Virus record (IMG/VR): IMGVR_UViG_3300021247_000331
Coordinates: 1 to 30,999 of that record
Reading direction: 5' to 3' (one strand)
Source: a virus
DNA length: 30,999 nucleotides
Shown here: piece after piece, positions 14,064 to 22,655 of the stretch
How positions within the stretch are numbered: position 1 is the first letter of the stretch
Layout: each line of letters starts with the position of its first letter
Made by a program: the position numbers and the translations under genes
Notes under the pieces: model-generated
What the model was told of the DNA's origin: nothing
The model's database searches: none
What the model saw: the letters and a program-made list of their open reading frames with translations, nothing else

Positions 14064-16675
14064 TATGCCTCTTGTTTTATGCTTAAATATTCTATCTTTG
14101 CCAATGTTCCATTTTTAAAATACTCGATTGTCATTGCATCATAGCGTAGTAATCCACTCGTATTGTTTGCAATAGTTATCTCAATAGGTAAATCTGCCTT
14201 GTTATTTGTGCTTGTTGCATAAGTCAAAAAAGAAGCACCGCCCACTATATTGAAACTGTCATAGTCATTTAAAAATACAACTTGGTCAACTTTGGTCGAT
14301 AGGTTATCTACTTCGATATTTTGAATGTTTGCAAATCTATATCCGGCAGTACTACTTGCATCAAATCCTCTGTAGTCTGTTATGAGTTCGAATGATGCTT
14401 CTCCGCTTGTCAAATCAGTTGTAAATGAGTTAATGATGTATCTTTTATTTCTGATTATTAATCTGTCATTTAAAGCAATACCTATTTTCTCACCATAACT
14501 GTTTATGATACTGCTACCGGTTAAACTTACCGGAAGTAATGCTTTTACTTTTAAAATTCTTGTTTTTAAATTATACAGATTTTCGATATAGTTTCTGTAA
14601 TTATTTTGATACAATCCATTTGGTGCAAGTTCATTTGTCCAAGAAGATTGCTCATTGCTGAAGTTCAAAGTAACTAAATTACTGAATGAAAAATCCGGTG
14701 CAAATATGTTCAGTTCGTTTGAAAATCTAATGTACTGTTGAATAGTTTGAGTACCACCGGCTGAATTCGTCAAATATATCCTATTGCCACCACCTACTAC
14801 ATAAGCCAAATCATTAAAATAAATTAGCATAGGTTTTGGAATATATGGATTTAAATCTTTATCGATTAGACTCGCAGTTTGGAAATTAGTTCCAAGTGTT
14901 GGTACTTCAAACAAGACATTTTCGAATGGCACTTTAATATCATATGTGTTATTCTCGGTAGTATTTTCGTTTCTGTAAATCAAATCACCATAAGACTGTC
15001 CATATAAACCCTTGTACGCTTCATTTAAGACATTCTTACTCTCTTCATAAGTAAAGTTTATGCTCTTAAAAAGTTTTGGCTTCTCAACCGTTAATTCTTC
15101 GCTATAGGTATATTTAGTAATGTCAAGTATTTTACCTTGATTATAGTATAATTCCAAAGGTAGCAACTCAAATGTATTATTTGGCTTTGGTATAATCATT
15201 AAATTGAACATCTTTACCAATCCGGTAATAAAATCCGATATCTTAATGTCCGGAATATAATTGCCTATTTCAATATTTCCTACTGTTGATTGTGATGGAT
15301 TGTTCGCTATTGCAGTTGTGATTGTTTGTGCTCCTAAAGGTGGTAAACCATAGCATCTCCTTAAGCTAACTCTTGGACTAAATATCATTGTAGTATCGCT
15401 GCTAAACTTAAATTCGTATCTTATCGGATTTGAGTTATCGCTTCTTCTTACTGTATCGGCAGTCACTTCTTTTGTTCCTTTTAGATTTGTGAAAGTCTTA
15501 AATAACTCACCATCCTTGTAAACAAAAATGCTATAAATCCTTGTTGTGTATCCGGTATCCGGTGTTATCCTTACTCGCACTTGATTGTAGATGTCTCCCA
15601 TTGCATTAGCCGGTACATAATCCCAAGTTGTAGTAAGTACATCGGTTGCCAAATTAAGTTCGTTAAACGATCCAGAAGTAACTGTAGTAAAGTTTAAAGG
15701 AATTCTCTGTGTCTGCTCTGACATCGACAAAGATGGCTTACAATATAAATGCAATTTTGTAAACTGTGGTAACCCCAAAAATGTACCGGTAAAAGAAACT
15801 CCATATTTCGCCTCAATTAATTGAAATACTCTTGTAACCGGTAACGCTGGAAATAGTTCATTCCACTTGATAGCACCGGTTGGCAATGTGATGTCATTGG
15901 TTATACTTCCAGTCTGATATTCGTATTTCTTTTGGCTTCCAATTAATGGATATCTTACATCGTAATAATTACCTAATGCATCATTGACTCTATCTATTCT
16001 TGCTATAACTGCATCACTATTGTAAGGATGATTAAAATTGGAATAGTTTAGACTGTTCAATTTATCATCTCGGATAATGTCTTTTAATTGTGTTAGATTT
16101 CCATAAAAAGTAAGTTGATAGCTATCTACATTTCCTAACTTCTTTTTGGCATTCTCAAGTTGGAATGTTCCTTCCTTAAATCGGTGAGTATCTATTTCAA
16201 TATATCCTTCATATCTCACCCTATGGTCATATCCATCGTCTATGCTACTTTCATACCAATGAGAAAAAATAGCGTTATTCTTTTTCGATGCCGGTACATT
16301 GAAAGACTGTGAATAGTCTGTATATAGTTTTGCTAAATCATTTGCATTCTGTAATTGTGAAGTAACGCTAATTTTTTCATCTTTGAATAAATCTAACCTT
16401 TCATATTCTGACTTATAAATACTGTATCTATCATCTTCCAATACAGATATGCCATTTTGCAAAGTAAGAGTATCGATTGTGTTTGCAGTTATGTAACTTC
16501 TTGCTCCTTTGTTTACTCCGGAAGTAATATAAACATAATAGCCAATATATCGATTGACAGTAAAGCCACCGGCTAAATCAACTAAACTTGTGAAAGGTGT
16601 TGTGTTGGTAGTCTTAACTGATCCTTGATAAACAAGTGTATTCTTTTTAATATAAATTTCTACATTTTTATTCAT
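14063..16675 (-). CDS. Tail hub / tail-associated protein
   Basis: The 870-residue protein is the largest in the genome, strand-rich and without membrane segments or clear catalytic motifs. Its position next to a distal-tail-like gene and the tape measure, and its size, fit a baseplate hub or Tal-like protein that closes the tail tip. 'FNVPASKKNNAIFSHWYES' near residue 130 and 'YSEELTVEKPKLFKSINFTYEES' near residue 530 resemble Bacteroidetes phage tip proteins as I remember them. It overlaps the upstream gene by 1 bp (TAATG). Confidence 0.6.
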   Translation of the reverse strand: MNKNVEIYIKKNTLVYQGSVKTTNTTPFTSLVDLAGGFTVNRYIGYYVYITSGVNKGARSYITANTIDTLTLQNGISVLEDDRYSIYKSEYERLDLFKDEKISVTSQLQNANDLAKLYTDYSQSFNVPASKKNNAIFSHWYESSIDDGYDHRVRYEGYIEIDTHRFKEGTFQLENAKKKLGNVDSYQLTFYGNLTQLKDIIRDDKLNSLNYSNFNHPYNSDAVIARIDRVNDALGNYYDVRYPLIGSQKKYEYQTGSITNDITLPTGAIKWNELFPALPVTRVFQLIEAKYGVSFTGTFLGLPQFTKLHLYCKPSLSMSEQTQRIPLNFTTVTSGSFNELNLATDVLTTTWDYVPANAMGDIYNQVRVRITPDTGYTTRIYSIFVYKDGELFKTFTNLKGTKEVTADTVRRSDNSNPIRYEFKFSSDTTMIFSPRVSLRRCYGLPPLGAQTITTAIANNPSQSTVGNIEIGNYIPDIKISDFITGLVKMFNLMIIPKPNNTFELLPLELYYNQGKILDITKYTYSEELTVEKPKLFKSINFTYEESKNVLNEAYKGLYGQSYGDLIYRNENTTENNTYDIKVPFENVLFEVPTLGTNFQTASLIDKDLNPYIPKPMLIYFNDLAYVVGGGNRIYLTNSAGGTQTIQQYIRFSNELNIFAPDFSFSNLVTLNFSNEQSSWTNELAPNGLYQNNYRNYIENLYNLKTRILKVKALLPVSLTGSSIINSYGEKIGIALNDRLIIRNKRYIINSFTTDLTSGEASFELITDYRGFDASSTAGYRFANIQNIEVDNLSTKVDQVVFLNDYDSFNIVGGASFLTYATSTNNKADLPIEITIANNTSGLLRYDAMTIEYFKNGTLAKIEYLSIKQEA

Positions 16676-17736
16676 TACACGATGTTATTAAGCAAGTTAT
16701 TTGAGAATTCAAAGTCTATTGTATAATTTATATTTTTGTCTCTTAAATGCGTCTTTAATGTGGTTGATTTGCTCTTAACTGTTGCCGGATAAAAGTTGAC
16801 CAATACAGTATCGCTCAACAATAAATCTGTGATTAACTCATCGTAATTCTCATCAACCCATCCGGTGTTGCATTTGATGGTTTCTGTACCATTTATGTTC
16901 ATTGTTCTTGATTGCCCTAACTGATAATTGTAGTTCCAACTTTCCGGCATTAGATTGTAATCTGTGCCTTTTGTTTCTATACTATTTTGACTTGCTTTGA
17001 AAAACATTAATGGTTGCCATCCACCATATCTATTTACGAAACTAACCACAACCGGCTCATATTTGCACTCCTCTATCAATTCAGTATCAAACTTTGCAAC
17101 CAATGTTGTTCCAAGTCTGATTTCTGCTCTGTCACTATCTGCAACAGAGATAGGAATTTTAAAGTTGTAAGTCTCTAATGCACCGGTTGTCAAGAATGTT
17201 TCAGATGCTACTTGTATGTTATTTCTAAAGTATCTAACTTGATATGCAGATGTAGTTGTTCTTACGCATAAAAAGTTGTAGTAATATCTTGGACTTCCAT
17301 ACTGGACCTTTATATTTTGATTTGCCAATAATAAGAAAGCCACATCATTACCATAAAGGTAATTCACTCCTTGCTCTGCCAAAGTATATCCATTCACACA
17401 TACATAATCTGTTGAGTCGATTAAAGTAAAGTCTAAACCATTGGTTGAATAATATCTGTTTATAGTAGCAAAACACCAGTTTGAATTTTGCTCTTCGGCT
17501 ACAGAGTCAGAAGTATAATTGTTTTCTATTTGAGTAATGAATTTTAAAACCAAAGGAGCAATATTGTAGTTTGTTTCTCTTTGTGTGATACTTGCTATTT
17601 TTTCGCTCATCTCATAAGTTGGAACAGATGGTTGTGATGTTCCTTTATTCCAAATAAATACTTGTACTTTGGTTGCTACTTGGTCGGCTTCGTCAATTAC
17701 TACTTGAAATGGACTTCTTGCTGCTATAATTTTCAT
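16675..17736 (-). CDS. Distal tail / tail tip protein
   Basis: A 353-residue strand-rich protein starting 'IIAARSPFQVVIDEADQVATKVQVFIW', a start I associate with tail tip proteins of Bacteroidetes phages. It lies directly before the hub gene, in the place of a Dit-like protein connecting tail tube and hub. No enzymatic motif seen. It could also be a second hub component. Confidence 0.55.
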   Translation of the reverse strand: MKIIAARSPFQVVIDEADQVATKVQVFIWNKGTSQPSVPTYEMSEKIASITQRETNYNIAPLVLKFITQIENNYTSDSVAEEQNSNWCFATINRYYSTNGLDFTLIDSTDYVCVNGYTLAEQGVNYLYGNDVAFLLLANQNIKVQYGSPRYYYNFLCVRTTTSAYQVRYFRNNIQVASETFLTTGALETYNFKIPISVADSDRAEIRLGTTLVAKFDTELIEECKYEPVVVSFVNRYGGWQPLMFFKASQNSIETKGTDYNLMPESWNYNYQLGQSRTMNINGTETIKCNTGWVDENYDELITDLLLSDTVLVNFYPATVKSKSTTLKTHLRDKNINYTIDFEFSNNLLNNIV

Positions 17737-18281
17737 TAGAAATTCTCTTTTATAATTTGTGATAATGTACTATTGACATCCAATGCAAATGCATCTGCTA
17801 TCTCCTTTGGTACTGCTTTAATATTGTCATTTATGGCATCTCTTAAGAAGTTACTTGGTTTGATACCTTGATGGTAAACCACTTCCCTTACTGCATACGG
17901 ACTGATACCTCTTTTGTTTGACCATTCAACAAAGTGTTTTACGCTTGGTTTTATTCCTTTTTTGAAACTGAATGGACTGTCCCCACCATTTTGCTTCCAC
18001 AACTTACCTTTGTTGTTTGTTCTTTTAAATTTGCTTGTTGTCATTCTTACTCCACCTACACCTCGCACACCTTTGTCAACAAATGCACCATAGTCAGACA
18101 TCCCGATGTTTAATGTCATTGACCGTTTCATAAATCTTACTCCATTATTCTTGACACTATTTTCTAATTCTCCAGTATCAATCTTTCCTCTATCTTTCAA
18201 GTTCTGCTTTGCATCTTCGACAACCTTATCGCCAAAAGAATTCATAGCATCTTCTAAATGTTTGAATTTTATTTTTAGCAT
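17736..18281 (-). CDS. HK97 gp10-like neck/tail-completion protein
   Basis: The 181-residue protein has the gp10-like pattern: N-terminal helix with 'VVEDAKQNLKDRGKIDTGELENSV', then 'MSDYGAFVDKGVRGVGG' (about 82-98) and a C-terminal helix after 'SNFLRDAINDN'. In related phages this protein belongs to the head-tail joint. It overlaps the upstream gene by 7 bp. Confidence 0.7.
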   Translation of the reverse strand: MLKIKFKHLEDAMNSFGDKVVEDAKQNLKDRGKIDTGELENSVKNNGVRFMKRSMTLNIGMSDYGAFVDKGVRGVGGVRMTTSKFKRTNNKGKLWKQNGGDSPFSFKKGIKPSVKHFVEWSNKRGISPYAVREVVYHQGIKPSNFLRDAINDNIKAVPKEIADAFALDVNSTLSQIIKENF

Positions 18282-18745
18282 TTGTTGATGTCATTAGGTA
18301 CATATACCGTGAAATTAGTCTCATAACCGGCTAACATATTTTCCATTTCCTTATTCACAACTTCACTTGTTGGATTGCCTTCCAATTCCCATCCATCTTT
18401 GTGGATTGTTGACTGTCTTAATCTGCTTAATAAACGATTAATAACATACAGTTGGTTGGTAAGTATGTAGAACAAATTATCATTGCCATAGATGCCTATT
18501 TCATCCTCTTTTGATATGTTGACGATATCTAAATTGTAAATGGTTAGATCAAAACCTAAAGTATTTTCGTTGTGTTGAACAGAATTCAAAGTGATATGGC
18601 TTAAAGGAAATATGGTTTGCTTTGCTAAATCAATTTCGGTTAGATTTCCTAAAGTTACTTTGTTTACAAATGGATTGCTTATCAACTCATCATTCATTGT
18701 GTCTATGATTTCGTATAACGCTTCAACTCCTTTTTTATTTTCCAT
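18275..18745 (-). CDS. Putative tail terminator / neck protein
   Basis: A 156-residue alpha/beta protein with 'VEALYEIIDTMNDELISNPFVNKVTLG' at the start and 'LGFDLTIYNLDIVNIS' in the middle. Its neighbour is gp10-like, and a tail terminator is the usual partner there. The fold cannot be confirmed from sequence alone, so this is an inference from place and size. Confidence 0.5.
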   Translation of the reverse strand: MENKKGVEALYEIIDTMNDELISNPFVNKVTLGNLTEIDLAKQTIFPLSHITLNSVQHNENTLGFDLTIYNLDIVNISKEDEIGIYGNDNLFYILTNQLYVINRLLSRLRQSTIHKDGWELEGNPTSEVVNKEMENMLAGYETNFTVYVPNDINKC

Positions 18746-19004
18746 ACTTCTTGTTTATTTTATCCAACTGCTTTTGTCTCAATTCATCTCTGCTTATCTT
18801 GTAACACAACATCTTAAAGCACAAATGCATATTTATTTTCGTTACTTTTTCAATCTTGGTGACATCGTTTTTTGCTAATTCAGCAAGTGAGCTAAACCAT
18901 CCCCATTCTTTTGTAAATTGACTCTCTGTGCTAAACTCATCTTGTTCAACTGATGCTCCAAATAATTGTGGGTAGATGTCACTAAATCCATTCCTAAATT
19001 CCAA
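18735..19004 (-). CDS. Second tail-chaperone reading frame, made by -1 frameshift
   Basis: About 89 residues in the -1 frame relative to the upstream gene, overlapping it by 130 bp. There is no ATG at its head; the frame enters directly from the run of nine T residues at 19011-19003. 'EWGWFSSLAELAKNDVTKIEKV' recalls a Bacteroidetes phage tail protein family, often the partner of a G-like chaperone. It is best read as the T part of a G-T fusion of about 254 residues (165 + 89), as in lambda. Confidence 0.65.
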   Translation of the reverse strand: MEFRNGFSDIYPQLFGASVEQDEFSTESQFTKEWGWFSSLAELAKNDVTKIEKVTKINMHLCFKMLCYKISRDELRQKQLDKINKKYGK

Positions 19005-19498
19005 AAAAAAACCGTTGCACCAAATACCGCACTCATTGGCATATCTTTCAATACTTCGTGATACTTATCTCCTTGATACTTCTCAACCGAATACTTACCA
19101 TCTTTTGTGTATTCTGTTATCGGTCTGTACAATACTCCCATAGCTACAACTATATTCTCAAAGTTATCGATGTTGTTATTTAAATCTAAAAATTCACCAA
19201 ATGGTAAATCGTCTAATTTTGGTAACCATCCGAATGTAATTCCATTCAACTGAAATGCTTGTACAAGTTTTGGCTCTTGGCTTAATAACTCTAAAATAAT
19301 GTTGACTACCTTATTGGCATCATCGTGTCTTATTTGCTTCGCTTTCTCTTCTGATAACTCGCAAAAGATTTCAATAATCTTCAACGCAAGATAGGTATCT
19401 TGGTTTGGTTGTGTCTTGCTTTTTTCAAAATCCTTCAAGTATCTTTGATACTTTGAAAGGCTTATTTCATCTAAACTACTTGGTACTAATAACTTCAT
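18875..19498 (-). CDS. Tail assembly chaperone, G-like
   Basis: A 207-residue protein, helical, with 'LSKYQRYLKDFEKS' and 'GITFGWLPKLDDLPFGEFLDL' (about 86-106), features of G-type tail chaperones that hold the tape measure during assembly. At codons 163-165, 'GTT TTT TTT', the frame crosses nine T residues where a -1 slip enters the downstream frame. It directly follows the terminase gene and lies far from the tape measure, an unusual place. A CGTTATA element lies 5 bases before its ATG. Confidence 0.65.
   Translation of the reverse strand: MKLLVPSSLDEISLSKYQRYLKDFEKSKTQPNQDTYLALKIIEIFCELSEEKAKQIRHDDANKVVNIILELLSQEPKLVQAFQLNGITFGWLPKLDDLPFGEFLDLNNNIDNFENIVVAMGVLYRPITEYTKDGKYSVEKYQGDKYHEVLKDMPMSAVFGATVFFWNLGMDLVTSTHNYLEHQLNKMSLAQRVNLQKNGDGLAHLLN
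19003..19011 (-). other. Slippery T9 site for -1 ribosomal frameshifting
   Basis: Nine consecutive T residues on the minus strand, read GTT TTT TTT TGG in frame 0. A one-base slip gives TTT TTG GAA and joins the G-like frame to the second frame. No ATG opens the second frame. A sequencing miscount in the run would look the same, but the frame-0 end is itself plausible. Confidence 0.6.
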
Positions 19499-19503
19499 AT
19501 TTA

Positions 19504-19529
19504 TATAACGTTTTTATTTTTTATTTGTG
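19504..19529 (-). promoter_or_regulatory. Possible late promoter (CACAA-N14-CGTTATA)
   Basis: CGTTATA (19510-19504) lies exactly 5 bases before the chaperone ATG. The upstream element is CACAA, 14 bases away, a weaker match to the TGCAA seen at three other sites. It sits between the terminase stop and the chaperone gene. Confidence 0.4.
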
Positions 19530-19530
19530 A

Positions 19531-20727
19531 TTACCTTATGTGATATGTTCCTCTATTTTTCAAATCTTTGTGCGACTGAATAGCTAAAGCCAAACTAATC
19601 ACACTATCATCGTGAATTCCTACTGGTGCAGAATATTGAACATTACGTGTATTTTGGTTATAGATATAAGTAAATGCATCTAATTCATCTATCATCCAAG
19701 ATGTGTTTAAAATTGATATTTCCTTCTGCTCAAATAAGACTGCTAAATCTTCTATCATTATAGGTTTTGTCTTTGTCGATGTGATGAATGGATATACTTT
19801 TGAGCCACACAACTTTTTCAACATCTCATAAAACACATCACCTTGATTGTTCACTTCAACATAAACCTTTGCATTGTATTCATTTATCTTGACTGATACT
19901 TTCTCAATTATCTTTGTCCATTCATCTTTTCTCCATCGGTCTGTAAATACTACTTGCTTATGCTCATTTACAATAGTCAAGACTGTGTAGTCATCTGCTC
20001 TTCCGATATCCAATCCGCCAAAGTAAATGCTTGAATGTGATGGCTCTTTTATGCACTCTCTTACATTCATAAACAATCCACTTGAATTGTCTAAAAACTC
20101 CGCAAGGTATTCTTGTCTAAAGATATGGTTTGGCAAACTTCTCTTTCTCTCTTCTAAATCTAACTCATTGATGAATGGTGTATCATAAGAAGTAAAATGA
20201 AAATACTTGTATCTGTCATCATAGTTAGGTTGCAATGATAATTTATAAAAATGATTTTTGCCTTTAGGTGTTGAAATAAAGATGACCTTTTTTCCTTTAA
20301 CCAAGACTGTTGCAGATAGCACTTCACTCCACAACTCCTCACGTGTAAATGCAACTTCATCTATTATCAAATAGTCAAATGTATTACCTCTAATGTTGTC
20401 CGGTCTCTCACCACTAAAAAAAGAGATAGTGCTTCCAAATCCTTTGACTGTCAATTCACTTTGGTTAAACGCAAAAAAACCACTCGACTTTGTGGCTTTC
20501 TCTAATTCTTCAAATACTTTCTTCCCTTGCTTGTACACCGGTGTTACCCAAGCAATATTGCAACCTCTATTATTGATTGCCCAGTACAACATCTGATTTA
20601 TTGCTAACATCGTCTTACCAAACTGCCTTCCAATATTCAACACATAGTATTTGTATTGCTCATTATTGATTGAGTTATGGATCAACCTTTGGTTTGGATG
20701 TGGCTTGTATCCTTTTATGCTACTCAT
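19531..20727 (-). CDS. terL: Terminase large subunit
   Basis: The packaging motor ATPase and nuclease. Counted from the ATG at 20736: Walker A GRQFGKT (36-42), Walker B DYLIIDE (121-127), coupling motif STPKG (155-159), and nuclease acidic residues in 'GLDIGRADDYT' (241-251) and 'IHDDSVISLALA' near the end. I prefer the ATG at 20727 (MSSIKGY), which gives an 8-bp overlap with the small-subunit stop; 20736 is also possible. Circular permutation of the genome would fit a headful-type terminase. Confidence 0.9.
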   Translation of the reverse strand: MSSIKGYKPHPNQRLIHNSINNEQYKYYVLNIGRQFGKTMLAINQMLYWAINNRGCNIAWVTPVYKQGKKVFEELEKATKSSGFFAFNQSELTVKGFGSTISFFSGERPDNIRGNTFDYLIIDEVAFTREELWSEVLSATVLVKGKKVIFISTPKGKNHFYKLSLQPNYDDRYKYFHFTSYDTPFINELDLEERKRSLPNHIFRQEYLAEFLDNSSGLFMNVRECIKEPSHSSIYFGGLDIGRADDYTVLTIVNEHKQVVFTDRWRKDEWTKIIEKVSVKINEYNAKVYVEVNNQGDVFYEMLKKLCGSKVYPFITSTKTKPIMIEDLAVLFEQKEISILNTSWMIDELDAFTYIYNQNTRNVQYSAPVGIHDDSVISLALAIQSHKDLKNRGTYHIR

Positions 20728-21124
20728 CGAATTCAAACTTGGTGATGTTCACATCTGTTTGTGTCTTCTCAACTAAACCGTTTAATCTTTGCGTTATACT
20801 TGGATTGTACATCCCAGCCATACCACCTTCGATTTGGTCTTGCCTTACTGCTTTTTTTACACGTGAACAGATAGTTAAATAGTCTGTGTATTTATTATTA
20901 GTATTTGCAAAATAATGGCTTAAATCGCCTATAATGTTGTTGTCAAATAACCAACATTCAAAACCTTCTATTGTCAATGGTCTTTCTTTCTCTCTATACA
21001 CATCGGTTGCATATTTACCTACCCAATCTTTTACTAAAAATGGTTTGCTCTTTGTCTCTTTTTTATAGAGTTCAAAATACTCCCATAGTTTTTCCGGTGT
21101 CTCTATGTATTTTTTCTTTCCCAT
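20720..21124 (-). CDS. terS: Terminase small subunit
   Basis: A 134-residue helical protein directly before and overlapping the large subunit. 'TPEKLWEYFELYKKETKSKP' at the start and 'AVRQDQIEGGMAGMYNPSITQRLNGLVEK' near the end match the pattern of P22 Gp3-like small terminases common in Bacteroidetes phages. It would bind the pac site and start headful packaging. Confidence 0.75.
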   Translation of the reverse strand: MGKKKYIETPEKLWEYFELYKKETKSKPFLVKDWVGKYATDVYREKERPLTIEGFECWLFDNNIIGDLSHYFANTNNKYTDYLTICSRVKKAVRQDQIEGGMAGMYNPSITQRLNGLVEKTQTDVNITKFEFDE

Positions 21125-21126
21125 CT

Positions 21127-22145
21127 CTATACTATTTTGTGGTTTATAATTCTAATATTTTTCAATTCGTAGTTTCCATCTTTGCTTATTTTTACGTGAG
21201 CAAATCCGTGGTTATAATTGTTATAAGGTGCGTATTCCGGCTCTAAACCGCAAAGGCATCCGGTTGACCAAGTTGTGGTTACATCTCCGCTTAAAGTCTT
21301 TTCTGTATGCTCTGATGTTCGATGGTGATGTCCTACTATGCAACTCTCTTTTGCTTTTAAGAATAGACCTCTTGCTGGATTGACCGGTGGTGCAAAACCA
21401 CCATACCATTCGTGACCGTGAAGTATTGGAAGTTTACCAGCCATTGCCATTTGTTTGTCCTTTATCAAAGTCACTCCAAATTCTCTAAACCTCAATAACT
21501 GTTCAAGTTTGAAATCGTCTATACCTAACAACTCCGGTGCTTTTATCATCAAGAAATGTTCCCATTTACTTCGTGATTTCCTATCTTGAAATAGATTGGG
21601 CATTTGAATGTGTCTTGTAATAGTTTCAAGAATTCTCTGCCCATTTCTAACTCACCGGCTAAATCCCTCAATTTAGGATTTTTTAAAAACCTTGAAGCCA
21701 TATAAAAGTCTAAAGTATCACCATTCAGATATACTGCATTGACTTTGTGTTCTATTCCATAATTGATTGCTAATTCAAGTGCTTTGTTATCTTGGTAAGG
21801 CAAATGTATATCAGATAAAATCAGTATGTTATTTTGACCTTTTGGAATGATGAATGGCTCACATTTCTCGTAGTCTGACTCCGGAAGTTTTTTTCTGATG
21901 AAGTTCTTTTTTTCCTCTTCTGTTCTTGTTTGAATGACTGTCTTTTGTGTTTGGTTTTTTTTCATCTCTCCTCTGTATCCTCTGACCATTGCTCTTGCTT
22001 GTTCAAAGTTATCAAAGTATAGTTTGTTCTCTTCGTGAATTAGTCTCGCTAAAGCCATTGTGGATCCTTTAGGTAACCTATTAATATAATCAATTACAAT
22101 GTCTGATTTGAATGTCTTTGCATACTTGTTACCTAAATTACCCAT
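21127..22145 (-). pseudogene. Calcineurin-like metallophosphoesterase, split by a frameshift
   Basis: Two frames together make one metallophosphoesterase. The first (from 22145) has SDIH (D112, H114), NGD (141-143) and GNHE (189-192), then runs into a stop six codons later. The second, open from before the junction to 21127, begins with 'SKWEHFLMIKAPELLG' and carries 'HGHE', 'GHHH' and the end of the domain. A -1 shift after the GAA codon at 21572-21570 restores family spacing, as one missing base would do. It may be a recent mutation, a sequence error, or programmed slippage, but no good slippery site is present. Confidence 0.75.
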
Positions 22146-22155
22146 AGTTTTATTT

Positions 22156-22530
22156 TTAGTTAGCTTCGATACAGTTTTTTATCTGTTGTAACTTCTCTTT
22201 ATTTCTTACATTCTTAATCATTTGAATAATCTCAAATTGCAATGGCTCTTGGTCTAATATTATACCTCTAATTTCTTCAAGTTTTGGCTCTTCCTTTTTC
22301 GTTATCTCATATAACTTGATATTGTGGATCAAAGTAGCGTGAGTAAAATCCTTACCGTTTTGTTTGAAGATTTCCAATATCTTATATAACGTGAAATTCC
22401 AATCTTTGCGTAGAATGTATATGAACAATGTTCGTGCAGTCACAACTGGTCTCTTTCGTGAGTCTTCGTAGATGTTTATGTTTAGTTCTTTTTTGATTTC
22501 TTTCTCAATCAATCTGTAGTCTTTAATCAT
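22156..22530 (-). CDS. DnaA domain IV-like DNA-binding protein, possible replication initiator
   Basis: In the 124-residue protein, 'RPVVTARTLFIYILRKDWNFTLYKILEIFKQ' followed by 'DFTHATLIHNIKLYE' (about 27-75) matches the layout of the DnaA C-terminal duplex-binding domain, including a DHxT-like signature. No ATPase domain is present. Phages of this group often carry such short proteins near replication genes; role as origin binder is inferred. A possible late promoter lies inside the gene. Confidence 0.6.
   Translation of the reverse strand: MIKDYRLIEKEIKKELNINIYEDSRKRPVVTARTLFIYILRKDWNFTLYKILEIFKQNGKDFTHATLIHNIKLYEITKKEEPKLEEIRGIILDQEPLQFEIIQMIKNVRNKEKLQQIKNCIEAN
22385..22410 (-). promoter_or_regulatory. 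Possible internal late promoter
   Basis: CGCAA-N14-CGTTATA on the minus strand, similar to the motif before the protease and scaffold genes and followed by TAAGATATTGG, close to the sequence after the motif at 19504. It would serve the phosphoesterase and terminase genes. Inside a coding region, so chance is not excluded. Confidence 0.3.
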
Positions 22531-22531
22531 T

Positions 22532-22654
22532 CTATTTGGTTTTTAATTTAATTTCTAAACACCATATTAAAAGGTGTAAACTAATTTCTTTGTCTTTGTA
22601 ATCATATCCTAATCCAAATCCAACTATACTTGTTTCAATTATTTTTGCTTTCAT
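22532..22654 (-). CDS. Small hypothetical protein (40 aa)
   Basis: MKAKIIETSI to ...EIKLKTK, fitting exactly between the exonuclease stop and the next ATG. Its end (KLKTK) and the DNA around it repeat the end of the exonuclease gene (LKLKTK) and its trailing leader. Function unknown. Confidence 0.6.
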   Translation of the reverse strand: MKAKIIETSIVGFGLGYDYKDKEISLHLLIWCLEIKLKTK

Positions 22655-22655
22655 C

